Assembly (NCBI RefSeq): GCF_015694705.1
Contig: NZ_JADQDR010000005.1
Span: 1-64,000 of the forward strand
Direction: 5' to 3'
DNA from: Pontibacter rufus
Lineage (GTDB): Bacteria > Bacteroidota > Bacteroidia > Cytophagales > Hymenobacteraceae
DNA: 64,000 nt
Below are positions 17,234 to 26,278 of this stretch, piece by piece. Positions within the stretch are counted from its first letter, which is position 1. Each line of letters begins with the position of its first letter. Made by a program: the position numbers and the translations under genes. The notes beneath the pieces were generated by a model, which worked only from the letters and a program-made list of their open reading frames with translations, was not told the origin of the DNA and did no database searches.

Positions 17234-18655
17234 ATGGATTTACCTATCGCATTTACAGGCCGGATGCAGCGCATGCTGGGCGAAGATTATACCCGCTTTA
17301 AAGCTGCCCTCCAGCAGGATCCGCCGGTCAGCATCCGCCTGAACCCGGCAAAAACCTCTTCTGCAAGTATAGCCGGTATTAATTTGCCGCACGTGCCTTG
17401 GGCCAGCCAGGGATATTACTTGCCCGAACGGCCGCTTTTTACCCTTGATCCGCTGCTGCATGCCGGCACTTACTACGTGCAGGAGGCTAGTTCCATGTTT
17501 CTGGAGCAGGCCCTGCAGCAGGCTGCAGACCTGTTGCAGCCGCTCCGGGTACTGGACCTTTGCGGTGCGCCCGGAGGCAAGTCCACGCAGCTGGCCAGCC
17601 TGATCTCACCGGATAGTTTGCTGGTTTCAAATGAGGTTATCCGCAGCAGGGCTTCCATACTCGCCGAAAATATTACCAAATGGGGGAGCGGCAACGTGCT
17701 GGTAACCAACAACGATCCGCGGGATTTTAAGAGGCTGTCCGGCTTTTTTGATGTGATGGTGGTAGACGCACCGTGTAGTGGCGAAGGCATGTTCCGGAAA
17801 GATGCGCATGCCGTGCAGGAGTGGTCGGAAGAGAACGTGAAGCTTTGTGCCCAGCGGCAGCAGCGTATACTGACAGAAGTATGGGAGGCGCTGAAGCCCG
17901 GAGGCGTACTCATCTACAGCACCTGCACCTGGAACGAGACTGAAAACGAGGAGAACATGGCCTGGCTGACCATGCAGCAACAGGCTGAAAGTATAAACCT
18001 GACTCTGCCACTGGAATGGAACATTGTGCCGACACAGTTGAATGGTGTAAGAGGCTACCGCTTTTATCCTCACCTGGTACAAGGCGAAGGCTTCTTTATG
18101 GCTGTATTACGCAAGACCGGTGAGGCTGCCAAAGATTACGGCAGCAGCAAAAAAAAGAAGTATAAATTAACGATAGCAGGCAAAAAAGAAAAAGCATTGG
18201 TTTATGATTGGCTGCAGCGCCCGGAGCAATACGAATGGCTGCAACACAACGAAATCATCTCTGCAATTCCGGCCGGTTTGTTCGAGGCGGCTGATGAAAT
18301 ATACCAGAAATTGTTTGTGGTGTATGCCGGCACAGACGTAGCCGAAGTAAACGGCAAAAAACTAAAGCCGATGCATGCGCTTGCCCTGTCGCAGCAACTG
18401 AACAGAGATGCATTTAAAGCAGCAGAATTGGATTTGGGGCAGGCGTTACGGTATCTCCGCAAAGAGGATATTCAGCTAAACCTGGGCGGCAACAACTGGC
18501 TGTTGCTGCAATATTCAGGCGTTCCGCTCGGCTGGGCAAAGCAGATGGGCAACCGCATCAACAACTACTACCCTAAAGAGTGGCGCATCCGGATGGAGCT
18601 GCCGCAGGAATTAACCGCACGTAGTTTGTTTTCTCTCAATCAGTTTAAAGTATAG
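17234..18655 (+). CDS. rsmF: rRNA (cytosine-C5-)-methyltransferase, RsmF-like
   Basis: A 473-residue SAM-dependent m5C methyltransferase of the NOL1/NOP2/Sun family. The N-terminal part shows S-I-R-L-N-P; the SAM-binding loop is D-L-C-G-A-P-G-G-K-S-T; the two cysteines of the mechanism are in D-A-P-C-S-G-E-G-M-F and Y-S-T-C-T. The C-terminal extension of about 150 residues with a PUA-like tail separates RsmF from RsmB. The start is taken at ATG 17234, with a TTG seven codons upstream as alternative. It follows the Nudix gene by 43 bases and could be co-transcribed. Confidence 0.88.
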   Translation: MDLPIAFTGRMQRMLGEDYTRFKAALQQDPPVSIRLNPAKTSSASIAGINLPHVPWASQGYYLPERPLFTLDPLLHAGTYYVQEASSMFLEQALQQAADLLQPLRVLDLCGAPGGKSTQLASLISPDSLLVSNEVIRSRASILAENITKWGSGNVLVTNNDPRDFKRLSGFFDVMVVDAPCSGEGMFRKDAHAVQEWSEENVKLCAQRQQRILTEVWEALKPGGVLIYSTCTWNETENEENMAWLTMQQQAESINLTLPLEWNIVPTQLNGVRGYRFYPHLVQGEGFFMAVLRKTGEAAKDYGSSKKKKYKLTIAGKKEKALVYDWLQRPEQYEWLQHNEIISAIPAGLFEAADEIYQKLFVVYAGTDVAEVNGKKLKPMHALALSQQLNRDAFKAAELDLGQALRYLRKEDIQLNLGGNNWLLLQYSGVPLGWAKQMGNRINNYYPKEWRIRMELPQELTARSLFSLNQFKV

Positions 18656-19393
18656 CGAAAGCATGTGCATTCTCCTTTTTCCAGAAAATAAGCCACACAA
18701 AGAGTTCTGACGAGCTGGTTTTATCACCACCAGGTGCTGCTGCCTTACAACAAAATCTTGTAGGGAGCAGGTTAGCTTAAACCGGAAATAAATGAGCTTT
18801 CTTGGACCAGCTTCAGAGCGTAAAAAGGAAGGGTTTAGCGTATCAGCTTTAAGTATATCATTCTTAGGAAGTAAAGGGAATAAACTTAAAGTAGTGAGTA
18901 CTTGCTTAATGATGTATATTGTCCTATATTTGGTGAGCGACGAAATTTGAAATTCCAGTGAGCAGGCTTCAGATAGATATTGTGGGTTAGGCAAATGAAA
19001 GCTAGCATGTTGGAAGTATAAGAATTTATATTTTTTGGGTTTAAGCTAAAAGGATTTAGCAAAGGTTTTGAGAATCATATTGGGATTAACAGACTTATTG
19101 TTGAAGCAGAGATGTAGAACTTGTAATCTGAATGGATGAGTGGTATTGCCTCATACTTTATCCGCAAAAATTAAAGCGAAGCAGGGCATGCATGTCATGA
19201 AAACAGGGAATGTTTTGTAGTGATATGATGCCGTTTGGGTAAATGACAAAAGCGGCAACTGCATTTACTTTGACAAAGGGAAGAGAGGAAAAGGTTACAT
19301 TTTAAGGTTGAATTCACTTCAAAGTAATTCGGTTTGGGCCAGTAATTTCCATAAAACATAAAATAGTCCTTTAACAACTAAATTTTAATTCCT
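18656..19393. other. Long AT-rich intergenic region before the GH76 gene
   Basis: These 738 bases hold no gene that I can support. The open frames present are short, one largely overlaps rsmF, and they lack recognisable domains. The region is AT-rich like the following gene and may be decayed acquired DNA plus the GH76 promoter. Confidence 0.45.
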
Positions 19394-21181
19394 ATGCAAA
19401 GACTCTTACTAAAACCGAAAACAGCCTTTAATTACATTTGGGTACTTGCCCTTTTTCTTTTAGGAATCCTACAGCCGAACCTGGGTTACGCTCAAACTGC
19501 GGCCGACTATCATAAGCGGGCAGATGTTCTACTAGAAAACTACCTGCTTAAATATTGGGATGGCAACTATATCCGCAACACGGGGGAGTGGACGTACATT
19601 CACGGCATGGATGCCGTTATTGACGGTGCAGAGCGTACAGGCAAGCAAAAATACTATGGTCTGATTGAGACCTTCTACGAAGCGCAGGATAGAAGGCACG
19701 GTTGGCTGAACGACTACTACGACGATGAAAACTGGTTCGTGCTCACCCTCATCCACGCCTATGATGTAACAGGTGAAAAAAAATACCTGGACAAGGCGGA
19801 AGAAGTTTATAACGACATTATGGGGAATGCCTGGGATAATTCCTGTTGCGGAGAAACGACCGGCGGCCTGTGGTGGAACAAGGCCAAAACACAGAAGGCA
19901 ACCGCAGCCAATGCAGGAGCGGTAATTTCAGGACTGCAACTTTTCAAACGAACCAAAAATAAGGCGTATCGGGATTTTGCCACAAAGGTGTATGATTTCT
20001 GGTGGGAAAACATGGTTGATAAAACAACCTACCAGGTATGCGACCACATGAATACAGATGGTACAAAAGTATGGTGGAAATTTACTTACAACGAAGGATT
20101 GATGATTGGTGCAAGCCTGGAAATGTACAATGTGCATGAGAAAGTTTCTTACCTGTTTAATGCCCGGAATATAGCTGATTTCATGGTTAGTAATGAAACA
20201 GTGGCAACAGCATACGGACCAGTATTATCAGATGGCAACAGCAGCCAGTGCTCTGGTGATTGCTGGCAGTTTAAAGCACCGGGATACAAATACCTGATGC
20301 AACTGTATTTGAAGGATAGAAAGAAAAATGTTTATCTAAGTGTACTGAAAGGGAGCGTAGATGCTCTTTGGAACCTTGCCCGAAACAGTGAAAACTCTGT
20401 TGGTGTTGACTGGACAGGCCCAACTTCGTCAGATGCCTGTAACGATCGGACCCAAAACGCGGCAGCGTTAGCTATGAGCCTTTTCGCGAAGCAAAGCGGC
20501 CCTTATCCTGCTCCTGATGTACCGGAAGGGTAGTACGAAACAGAGAATGCTACCATTAAAAGCATCTTGTTGGAGAACAACCAACCTGGCTACACGGGCT
20601 GGGGCTTTGTGGGAGGCTGGAACAACTATGACCAGTACGTTAAATTTACTGTTAACAATAGCACTGGCGGCAATAAAACGGTTACGCTCCGGTATGCTGC
20701 CGCTGCTGGCAATGCCTCCCGAAAAATTTCGGTAAACGGCTCTCCCGAAATAGTCGTGAATTTTGCCGGTACAAGCGGATGGAACGTATTTTCCACCGCC
20801 AGTTTTACGTACAACTTTCCTGTTGGCACCAGTACGATTTTAGTAAGCCATAATTCTAATTGGCTGAACCTTGATAACCTAACAATTACAGACGCTGCTC
20901 TGGCTACGCAGGCGGCAGCGCAATCGGGTTTGAGTGTATATCCAAACCCTGTGCGCAGACAGGATTTGTTGCATATAGCGCTGCATGCTGATAAAGCAAC
21001 GGAAGCAGATATTGTAATACTAAATTTGTTTGGTGAACAGCTGGCAAGTAGCCGGAAAGAACTCCAGAAAGGGGAAAATACCTTAGGCCTGCCAGTTAAC
21101 CAGTTACTGCCCGGCTCCTATATACTGCGCATAAAATATGGTGAGCAGATCCAGACGAAGAAAATATTAATCAGCAACTAA
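19394..21181 (+). pseudogene. GH76 glycoside hydrolase with CBM and T9SS tail, split by an in-frame TAG
   Basis: The first part (19394-20533, 379 residues) is a secreted family 76 hydrolase, the group that includes endo-alpha-1,6-mannanases. It has a signal peptide ending near residue 34 (GYAQ) and the family Y-Y-D-D-E-N motif with adjacent catalytic aspartates. It ends at TAG (20531-20533). The same frame continues at once with Y-E-T-E-N-A-T-I and a carbohydrate-binding module of CBM6/CBM35 type. It ends in a T9SS sorting domain beginning near S-V-Y-P-N-P and stopping at 21179-21181. No frameshift is needed: one codon change would restore a 595-residue protein. Without the tail the enzyme should lose sugar binding and T9SS export. 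Readthrough or a sequencing error are alternatives. Confidence 0.85.
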
Positions 21182-21270
21182 TCATTGGGTTGCCAATGCA
21201 TAACCTTGTAGAAGTGTCTGTCTAAGTCGTGTAGCAGCGATTAAAAGCAGCAGAAAGCTTCTAATAAATA

Positions 21271-21345
21271 CCAGTAATACCCGCGCCTCTGGCGTATGTA
21301 GAATATATTATATCTTACATACGCCAGAGGCGCGGGTATTATTGG
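21271..21345. repeat. 30-bp inverted repeat between convergent genes
   Basis: Arms 21271-21300 and 21316-21345 match at 29 of 30 positions, the exception being a possible G-T wobble, with a 15-base AT-rich loop. Flanks have no strong T run. It sits between the GH76 gene and convergent rlmI and may terminate or insulate both transcripts. Confidence 0.85.
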
Positions 21346-21366
21346 TCTTACTTCCAGGCAAAAATA

Positions 21367-22551
21367 TTATTCCACAAACAGCACCAGTCCTTTCAGGTAT
21401 TCGCCTTCCGGATGAAAGATTGAGATGGGATGATCGGCAGGCTGGGAGAGGTGGTGCATCACTTTAATATTGCGACCTGCTTCGATAGCTGCGGCCATAA
21501 TGGTGTTGTTGAACAGGTATTTGTCCACCACCTGTGAGCAGGAAAAAGTGAACAGCATACCGCCCGGTTTTATCTTTTTCATGGCCTCCGCATTCAGGCG
21601 TTTGTAGCCCATCAGCGCATTGTGACGTACCTTCTGGCTTTTGGCAAAGGCAGGCGGATCGAGCACAATTACATCATACAGGTTTTCCTTGCCCTTCAGA
21701 AACTCGAACGTATCCATCGCAAAAGCTTCATGGCGTTCTGGTGCCTGGCTCAGCCCGGCATTTTTCACCGTCAGTTCAATCGCTTTTTTGGATACATCTA
21801 CCGAATGCACTTCGCTGGCGCCGGCGTTGAGTGCATATACCGAGAAACCGCCGGTATAGCAGAACGTATTAAGCACCGTTTTGCCCTTTACATAGCGTGC
21901 CAGCAAATCACGGTTTTCGCGCTGATCGATAAAGAAACCGGTTTTCTGACCTGTTTCCCAGTCTATGAAAAAATTATTGTCGTTTTCTGTTACAATCACG
22001 CCGCCAGCCGATTCTCCAAAAAGGTATCCATTTTCGGCTTGAACCGGTGCTTTCGGTGGCAGGGATTCTGCACTTTTATCATAGATGGCATTCAGGCTAC
22101 CGCCGTATACTTCCTGCAACGCTTTCGCCACCATTTCCCGGGCGTTATACATCCCGACGGTGTGCGTCTGCACTACCGCCGTACCATTGTATACATCCAC
22201 AATCAACCCAGACACGCCATCGCCTTCGGCATAAATAAGGCGATATACATTCGTGTGGGCATTGTCTGTTAAGCCCAGGTGCTGGCGGTAGTCATAGGCT
22301 TTCTGCACGATTCCTTTCCAGAAAGCGTAATCAGGTTCTACCTGCTCAAACGAAAAGATGCGGACAGCAATAGAGCCCGGCGCAAAATGCCCCATGCCCA
22401 GGAACTCCCGCTGGCTGGAGTATACTTCCACCACATCGCCTTCGGCAGGTTCGCCATCAGCTTTGCGGATAGCACCGGAAAAAACCCAGGGATGCCGGCG
22501 TTTTAGTGAATGCTCTTTTCCGGGCGCTAAGTATAATTTTATAAAAGACAT
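21367..22551 (-). CDS. rlmI: 23S rRNA (cytosine-C5)-methyltransferase RlmI family
   Basis: A 394-residue class I SAM-dependent methyltransferase. An N-terminal PUA domain (about residues 1-75, with R-R-H-P-W-V-F-S-G) precedes the Rossmann domain. The latter shows D-Q-R-E-N-R, then F-C-Y-T-G-G-F-S-V as SAM loop and the D-P-P-A-F-A-K-S motif. Length matches RlmI/YccW. In E. coli RlmI methylates C1962 of 23S rRNA. It is a single minus-strand gene facing the GH76 gene across the long inverted repeat. Confidence 0.9.
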   Translation of the reverse strand: MSFIKLYLAPGKEHSLKRRHPWVFSGAIRKADGEPAEGDVVEVYSSQREFLGMGHFAPGSIAVRIFSFEQVEPDYAFWKGIVQKAYDYRQHLGLTDNAHTNVYRLIYAEGDGVSGLIVDVYNGTAVVQTHTVGMYNAREMVAKALQEVYGGSLNAIYDKSAESLPPKAPVQAENGYLFGESAGGVIVTENDNNFFIDWETGQKTGFFIDQRENRDLLARYVKGKTVLNTFCYTGGFSVYALNAGASEVHSVDVSKKAIELTVKNAGLSQAPERHEAFAMDTFEFLKGKENLYDVIVLDPPAFAKSQKVRHNALMGYKRLNAEAMKKIKPGGMLFTFSCSQVVDKYLFNNTIMAAAIEAGRNIKVMHHLSQPADHPISIFHPEGEYLKGLVLFVE

Positions 22552-22624
22552 GGTTTAATGTGCTTATTGATTGATGTGCTAAGGTGCTAATAAGTATAAA
22601 GGTTCAAATACATACATCTCTCTT

Positions 22625-22749
22625 TTTGTCATCCTGGAAGGATCCTGGTTGAAGGGAGGTTAAGCTGTTGCTATGTATAGATAAGTTTTTGCGGCTCGCC
22701 AACAAGAAACCCGCAACAAGTGCGGAATTTATACTTTCAGGATGACAAA
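22625..22749. mobile_element. MITE-like element with 12-bp terminal inverted repeats
   Basis: Ends at 22625-22636 and 22738-22749 are perfect 12-base inverted repeats (TTTGTCATCCTG and complement). The 125-base interior has no coding capacity. Bases 22638-22665 recur as an exact 28-base reverse complement at 56879-56906. A short non-autonomous element of an unidentified transposon is the simplest reading. The rest of the gap 22552-22903 is featureless. Confidence 0.65.
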
Positions 22750-22903
22750 GAGAAGGAGTATACTTAAAATAGGTTTGTCCCTTTATTTGGTATAATGGCT
22801 ACAGTACTCCAAAGCAGCAAAGGTAGTTGATTCAAATTTTATAAGCGTGCAAATTACTTATACATCAATAATTTGAATAATCCTGCCCTGTTCCGTTAGC
22901 ACG

Positions 22904-23485
22904 TTAAAGAGTCAGCACCTTAAGTTCTACCAACTGCTGATAAAGCTTTTGCACCGGCAAACCAACCACATTATAATAGGAACCTTCAATGCGCTCGATG
23001 CCCGCCATGCCAATCCACTCCTGTATGCCGTATGCGCCCGCCTTATCATAGGGCTTGTAGTGGGTGATATAATAATCTATTTCAGCATCAGAGAGTTGTT
23101 TGAAGTATACTTTGGTTACATCATGAAAAACGGTTTTCTGCTGCTTTGTCAGGATGCAAACGCCGGTAATAACCTCGTGCGAGGTGCCGGACAAAGCGCG
23201 CAGCATCGCAAATGCTTCCTCGTCATGCTGTGGCTTGTTCAGGATTTTATCACCGAGGCAAACAATCGTATCTGCCGTGATAAGTGCTTCTGTTTCTATA
23301 TCTGCTGCATAAGCGTCGGCTTTGTGCGAGGCTAAAAACTCAGCGACAGCAGCCCGTTTCAGGTGCTCCGGAAAATCTTCCCTTACCTCTTTTACACGCA
23401 CATCGAAGGGCAGCCCCAGACCGGCCAGCAATTCTTTGCGGCGCGGTGAATTAGAGGCAAGCAGCAGCGGATGTAACAAATTCAT
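22904..23485 (-). CDS. maf: Maf-like nucleoside triphosphate pyrophosphatase
   Basis: A 193-residue pyrophosphatase that hydrolyses non-standard or excess nucleotides (dTTP, UTP or modified forms) to monophosphates. The hallmark L-A-S-N-S-P-R-R-K-E-L is at the N-terminus, A-D-T-I-V carries the catalytic Asp, and D-K-A-G-A-Y-G-I-Q is conserved. I take the start at 23485 because the conserved strand begins four codons later; the frame is open 27 codons further but that part is the end of the upstream gene. It overlaps the DUF1015 gene by 35 bases, implying coupled expression. Confidence 0.9.
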   Translation of the reverse strand: MNLLHPLLLASNSPRRKELLAGLGLPFDVRVKEVREDFPEHLKRAAVAEFLASHKADAYAADIETEALITADTIVCLGDKILNKPQHDEEAFAMLRALSGTSHEVITGVCILTKQQKTVFHDVTKVYFKQLSDAEIDYYITHYKPYDKAGAYGIQEWIGMAGIERIEGSYYNVVGLPVQKLYQQLVELKVLTL

Positions 23486-24749
23486 CTTCTTTGATTGAGC
23501 TAAATAAAAATCCGCAGATAACTTTCGGATAAAAAAAGGTTGATTTCTGGGGCATGATGGCCCCACTGTGACACACGCGCTTTACCTGCTCCATCGACAC
23601 CGCATTGGTTATAAGCGCCAGGCGCGCCTCCCCGGTGTCTACCTTGCGGATGCAGGCAGTAAAGTTTCGCTCATAGCTCAGCGCGGCGTAAGTACGCTGC
23701 GCCTGCCGGTAAATGCCCAGTATCTTCTCAAAAATAAAATAATGCATAATAGTCAAATCCAGGTCTTTCACTTCATCCGGAAAGTTCCATGTTATCTGGT
23801 TGTGCACCTCGGGTTTGAGCCGCAGTTTGTAAGCATTTCCGCTCAGGTATAAGCCAAAGGCCCAGCGTTTGCCGGCTATCACCTCGTTCAGTTCGTACGG
23901 ATCTTCTTTTGGGAATATCTCAAAGTATAATTTCAGCTTGTCGAGAAACTCCTCATCCGTCATTTCCATACTTAGCAGCACGCGGTGCGTGGGCAGGATG
24001 CGCAGGTCGTCGTGCTCAGAGTTAGTCAGGAACATGAGGTGGTAATTATAAGCCTCAAAGCCGGTATGTTCCGGGTTCAGAGCTGTCATTTTTTTGCGGT
24101 ACTCCAGTGAACCTTCGTACCGGTGATGCCCATCTGCCAGCAGTATCTGTTTGTCGCGGAGCGTATGTATAAATAGTTCGATAACATCATGATCCTGTAT
24201 CACGGCCAGCACATCGCGCGCGCCCTGGTAATCTTCTGTTTCGTAAATGGGCGATTGTATACTTTCATCCATATAGGGCTCCAATATAAAACCGGGATCA
24301 GTATAAAGCCCGTGTGTGGGACTGGTATTGAGTTCTGTTTTATCGAGCAAATCAATGCGGTCGTTTACGGCGCTAGGAATCGTGTTCTCGTGGCGCAGCA
24401 AAACGCCTTCCGGCCAGTCGTAAGCCTTGATGTGGCAGATAAAGCCTTTGCGGCAATACGTTTTCTCGTCTCCGGGCAATCGGAAATACTGGTAGTATAC
24501 ATAGATGCCCGGCAAAGGATCCTGCTGCAGTATACCCTGATCTTTCCAGGCCTGCAGCAGCGTTGCCGCCTCTTCTGCCGGTTGTGCACCCCGCGGTACA
24601 GACAGATGAATACTATTGTACGGATTGCAGTACAAAGCCTCGCGCTGCTTTACAGAAACCACGTCAAATAACGGGCTGGTCAGTTCATCTATCGTATAAT
24701 CGGCGCTGTCGCGGTAGCGCCAGGGGCGCAAGGGGAGTATCTCTGCCAT
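23451..24749 (-). CDS. DUF1015 family protein
   Basis: A 432-residue member of a widespread family of unknown function. The family features are the opening A-E-I-L-P-L-R-P-W-R-Y, the L-L-A-D-G-H-H-R-Y-E motif near residue 200 and a C-terminal segment with M-P-Q-K-S-T-F-F-Y-P-K. The DGHHRYE motif suggests a metal or nucleotide site, but no reaction is established. Its 3' end overlaps the start of maf. pdxH lies 39 bases downstream of its start, on the same strand, so pdxH, this gene and maf may form one unit. Confidence 0.85.
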   Translation of the reverse strand: MAEILPLRPWRYRDSADYTIDELTSPLFDVVSVKQREALYCNPYNSIHLSVPRGAQPAEEAATLLQAWKDQGILQQDPLPGIYVYYQYFRLPGDEKTYCRKGFICHIKAYDWPEGVLLRHENTIPSAVNDRIDLLDKTELNTSPTHGLYTDPGFILEPYMDESIQSPIYETEDYQGARDVLAVIQDHDVIELFIHTLRDKQILLADGHHRYEGSLEYRKKMTALNPEHTGFEAYNYHLMFLTNSEHDDLRILPTHRVLLSMEMTDEEFLDKLKLYFEIFPKEDPYELNEVIAGKRWAFGLYLSGNAYKLRLKPEVHNQITWNFPDEVKDLDLTIMHYFIFEKILGIYRQAQRTYAALSYERNFTACIRKVDTGEARLALITNAVSMEQVKRVCHSGAIMPQKSTFFYPKVICGFLFSSIKEDEFVTSAAACL

Positions 24750-24788
24750 TTAGTTGTTTTCAAAGTATAATTGTGGTGCAGGAGCCTA

Positions 24789-25439
24789 TCAGGGCGCCAG
24801 GCGTGAGATCTTCCAGTTGTCTTCCTGCAATTCGTACACAATGCGATCGTGCAGGCGGTTGGGACGGCCCTGCCAGAACTCTATGCGTGCGGGCTGCAAC
24901 TGGTAGCCACCCCAGAACGCGGGGCGCGGAATTTCTGCTGCCGCTGTAAATTTATCTGTATAAGCCTTGTCTGCTTCTTCGAGCGCTTCCCGGCTGGCGA
25001 TAGGCTGGCTTTGCGGCGATGCCCAGGCGCCAATCTGGCTGCCCTGGGGGCGGCTGTGAAAGTAATCATCCGATATTTGCGGATCAACTTTCACCACTTT
25101 CCCTTCTATACGCACCTGCCGCTCCAAAGCCGGCCAGAAGAACGTAATAGCTGCGTTCGGGTTTTCTGCCAGTTCCTGCCCCTTGCGGCTGTTATAATTC
25201 GTAAAAAAAGTAAAACCGGTTTTAGACACACCTTTGAGCAGCACCACGCGGGCAGAAGGTTTACCCGCCGCACTCACAGTAGAAAGCACCAGGGCTGTTG
25301 CCTCCGTGGCCTCGCCCTGTATGGCTTCATCCAGCCATTGGCTGAACTGATCCATGGGGTGGGCAGCTACAGATGATTCCAATAAATCCTTTTTAGTATA
25401 ATTCTGACGTATAGATGCTATATTATGTGTTAAGGACAT
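24789..25439 (-). CDS. pdxH: Pyridoxamine/pyridoxine 5'-phosphate oxidase
   Basis: A 216-residue FMN enzyme that makes pyridoxal 5'-phosphate, the active vitamin B6. FMN-binding segments are clear: S-A-R-V-V-L-L-K-G, F-F-T-N-Y-N-S-R-K-G, and Q-V-R-I-E-G. The C-terminal substrate region has P-A-F-W-G-G-Y, I-E-F-W-Q-G-R-P-N-R-L-H-D-R, and length is typical. First gene of the probable pdxH-DUF1015-maf group on the minus strand, with yqgE divergent from it across 246 bases. Confidence 0.94.
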   Translation of the reverse strand: MSLTHNIASIRQNYTKKDLLESSVAAHPMDQFSQWLDEAIQGEATEATALVLSTVSAAGKPSARVVLLKGVSKTGFTFFTNYNSRKGQELAENPNAAITFFWPALERQVRIEGKVVKVDPQISDDYFHSRPQGSQIGAWASPQSQPIASREALEEADKAYTDKFTAAAEIPRPAFWGGYQLQPARIEFWQGRPNRLHDRIVYELQEDNWKISRLAP

Positions 25440-25685
25440 AGCTCGTGTTGTTTTCCCAAAATTATAAAATTATCGGCTGCCGCTAAACTTATTTGTCCGT
25501 AATCCGCAGGTTACAGGCGCACAGGAAGCTAAAAAGCATCTCGGGGTATGAAACCCGGGAAGTTAAACCCATTGTTACCATCTTACGCTCTTTGCGTAAA
25601 GAAGAATACCGGCAAACTATGCAGCAGTATTGCCGTTGGCAAGTATAGCGGTGAAATGTTTAACATATAAATTCACAGAAGACAG

Positions 25686-26255
25686 ATGGCAGAAACAAGT
25701 TCGATAAAACCACAGAGCGGAAGCCTGCTCATCTCCGAACCTTACCAGGGAGATCCTAACTTTGAACGCAGCGTAGTATTGTTGTGCAACCATAGCGAGG
25801 AGGAAGGTACATTTGGCCTGGTGCTTAACCGCATATCAAACCTAAAGCTTACGGATGTAGTTGACGTATACAGCGAATCCTTTGAAGCAGAACTGGGCAT
25901 TGGCGGGCCTGTGCAGGCCAACACGCTGCATTACATACATAATATGCCGGATCTGCCGGATGCGGTGCAGCTGAGTGAGAACCTGTATTGGGGTGGAGAC
26001 TTTGAAACTTTACGCACCCTGATTGGTTCCGGGCGCGTGCCTGTTACCGCTATCAGGTTCTTTTTAGGATATTCGGGATGGACGCCCGGACAGCTGCAGG
26101 AGGAGATAGACAGAAATGTTTGGATAGTAAATAACATTGCTGCGGATAAATTATTTAATTTAGAGGCAGATTCGCTCTGGCGCAATATCCTGCGCGACAT
26201 GGGCGGCAAGTATAAGGTGCTGTCGAACTACCCGGTTGATCCGCGCCTGAACTAA
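25686..26255 (+). CDS. yqgE: YqgE/AlgH family protein
   Basis: A 189-residue member of the YqgE/AlgH family. The opening G-S-L-L-I-S-E-P segment, N-F-E-R-S-V-V-L-L-C-N-H, F-G-L-V-L-N-R and the G-W-T-P-G-Q-L segment near residue 137 are diagnostic. The family is broadly conserved, and its biochemical role is unsettled; AlgH was named from alginate regulation in Pseudomonas. The DUF349 gene begins 24 bases downstream on the same strand, so the two are probably co-transcribed. Confidence 0.9.
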   Translation: MAETSSIKPQSGSLLISEPYQGDPNFERSVVLLCNHSEEEGTFGLVLNRISNLKLTDVVDVYSESFEAELGIGGPVQANTLHYIHNMPDLPDAVQLSENLYWGGDFETLRTLIGSGRVPVTAIRFFLGYSGWTPGQLQEEIDRNVWIVNNIAADKLFNLEADSLWRNILRDMGGKYKVLSNYPVDPRLN

Positions 26256-26278
26256 ACCTTAGGATAAAACTACTGAAA

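Noticed and set aside
18611..18994. A 127-codon minus-strand frame after rsmF
   Set aside because: It overlaps the rsmF end, has no recognisable domain or signal, and the region looks non-coding.
20567..21181. An independent gene for the CBM and T9SS domains
   Set aside because: The only early start is a TTG inside the module, and the frame joins the GH76 part directly across one TAG; a split gene is simpler.
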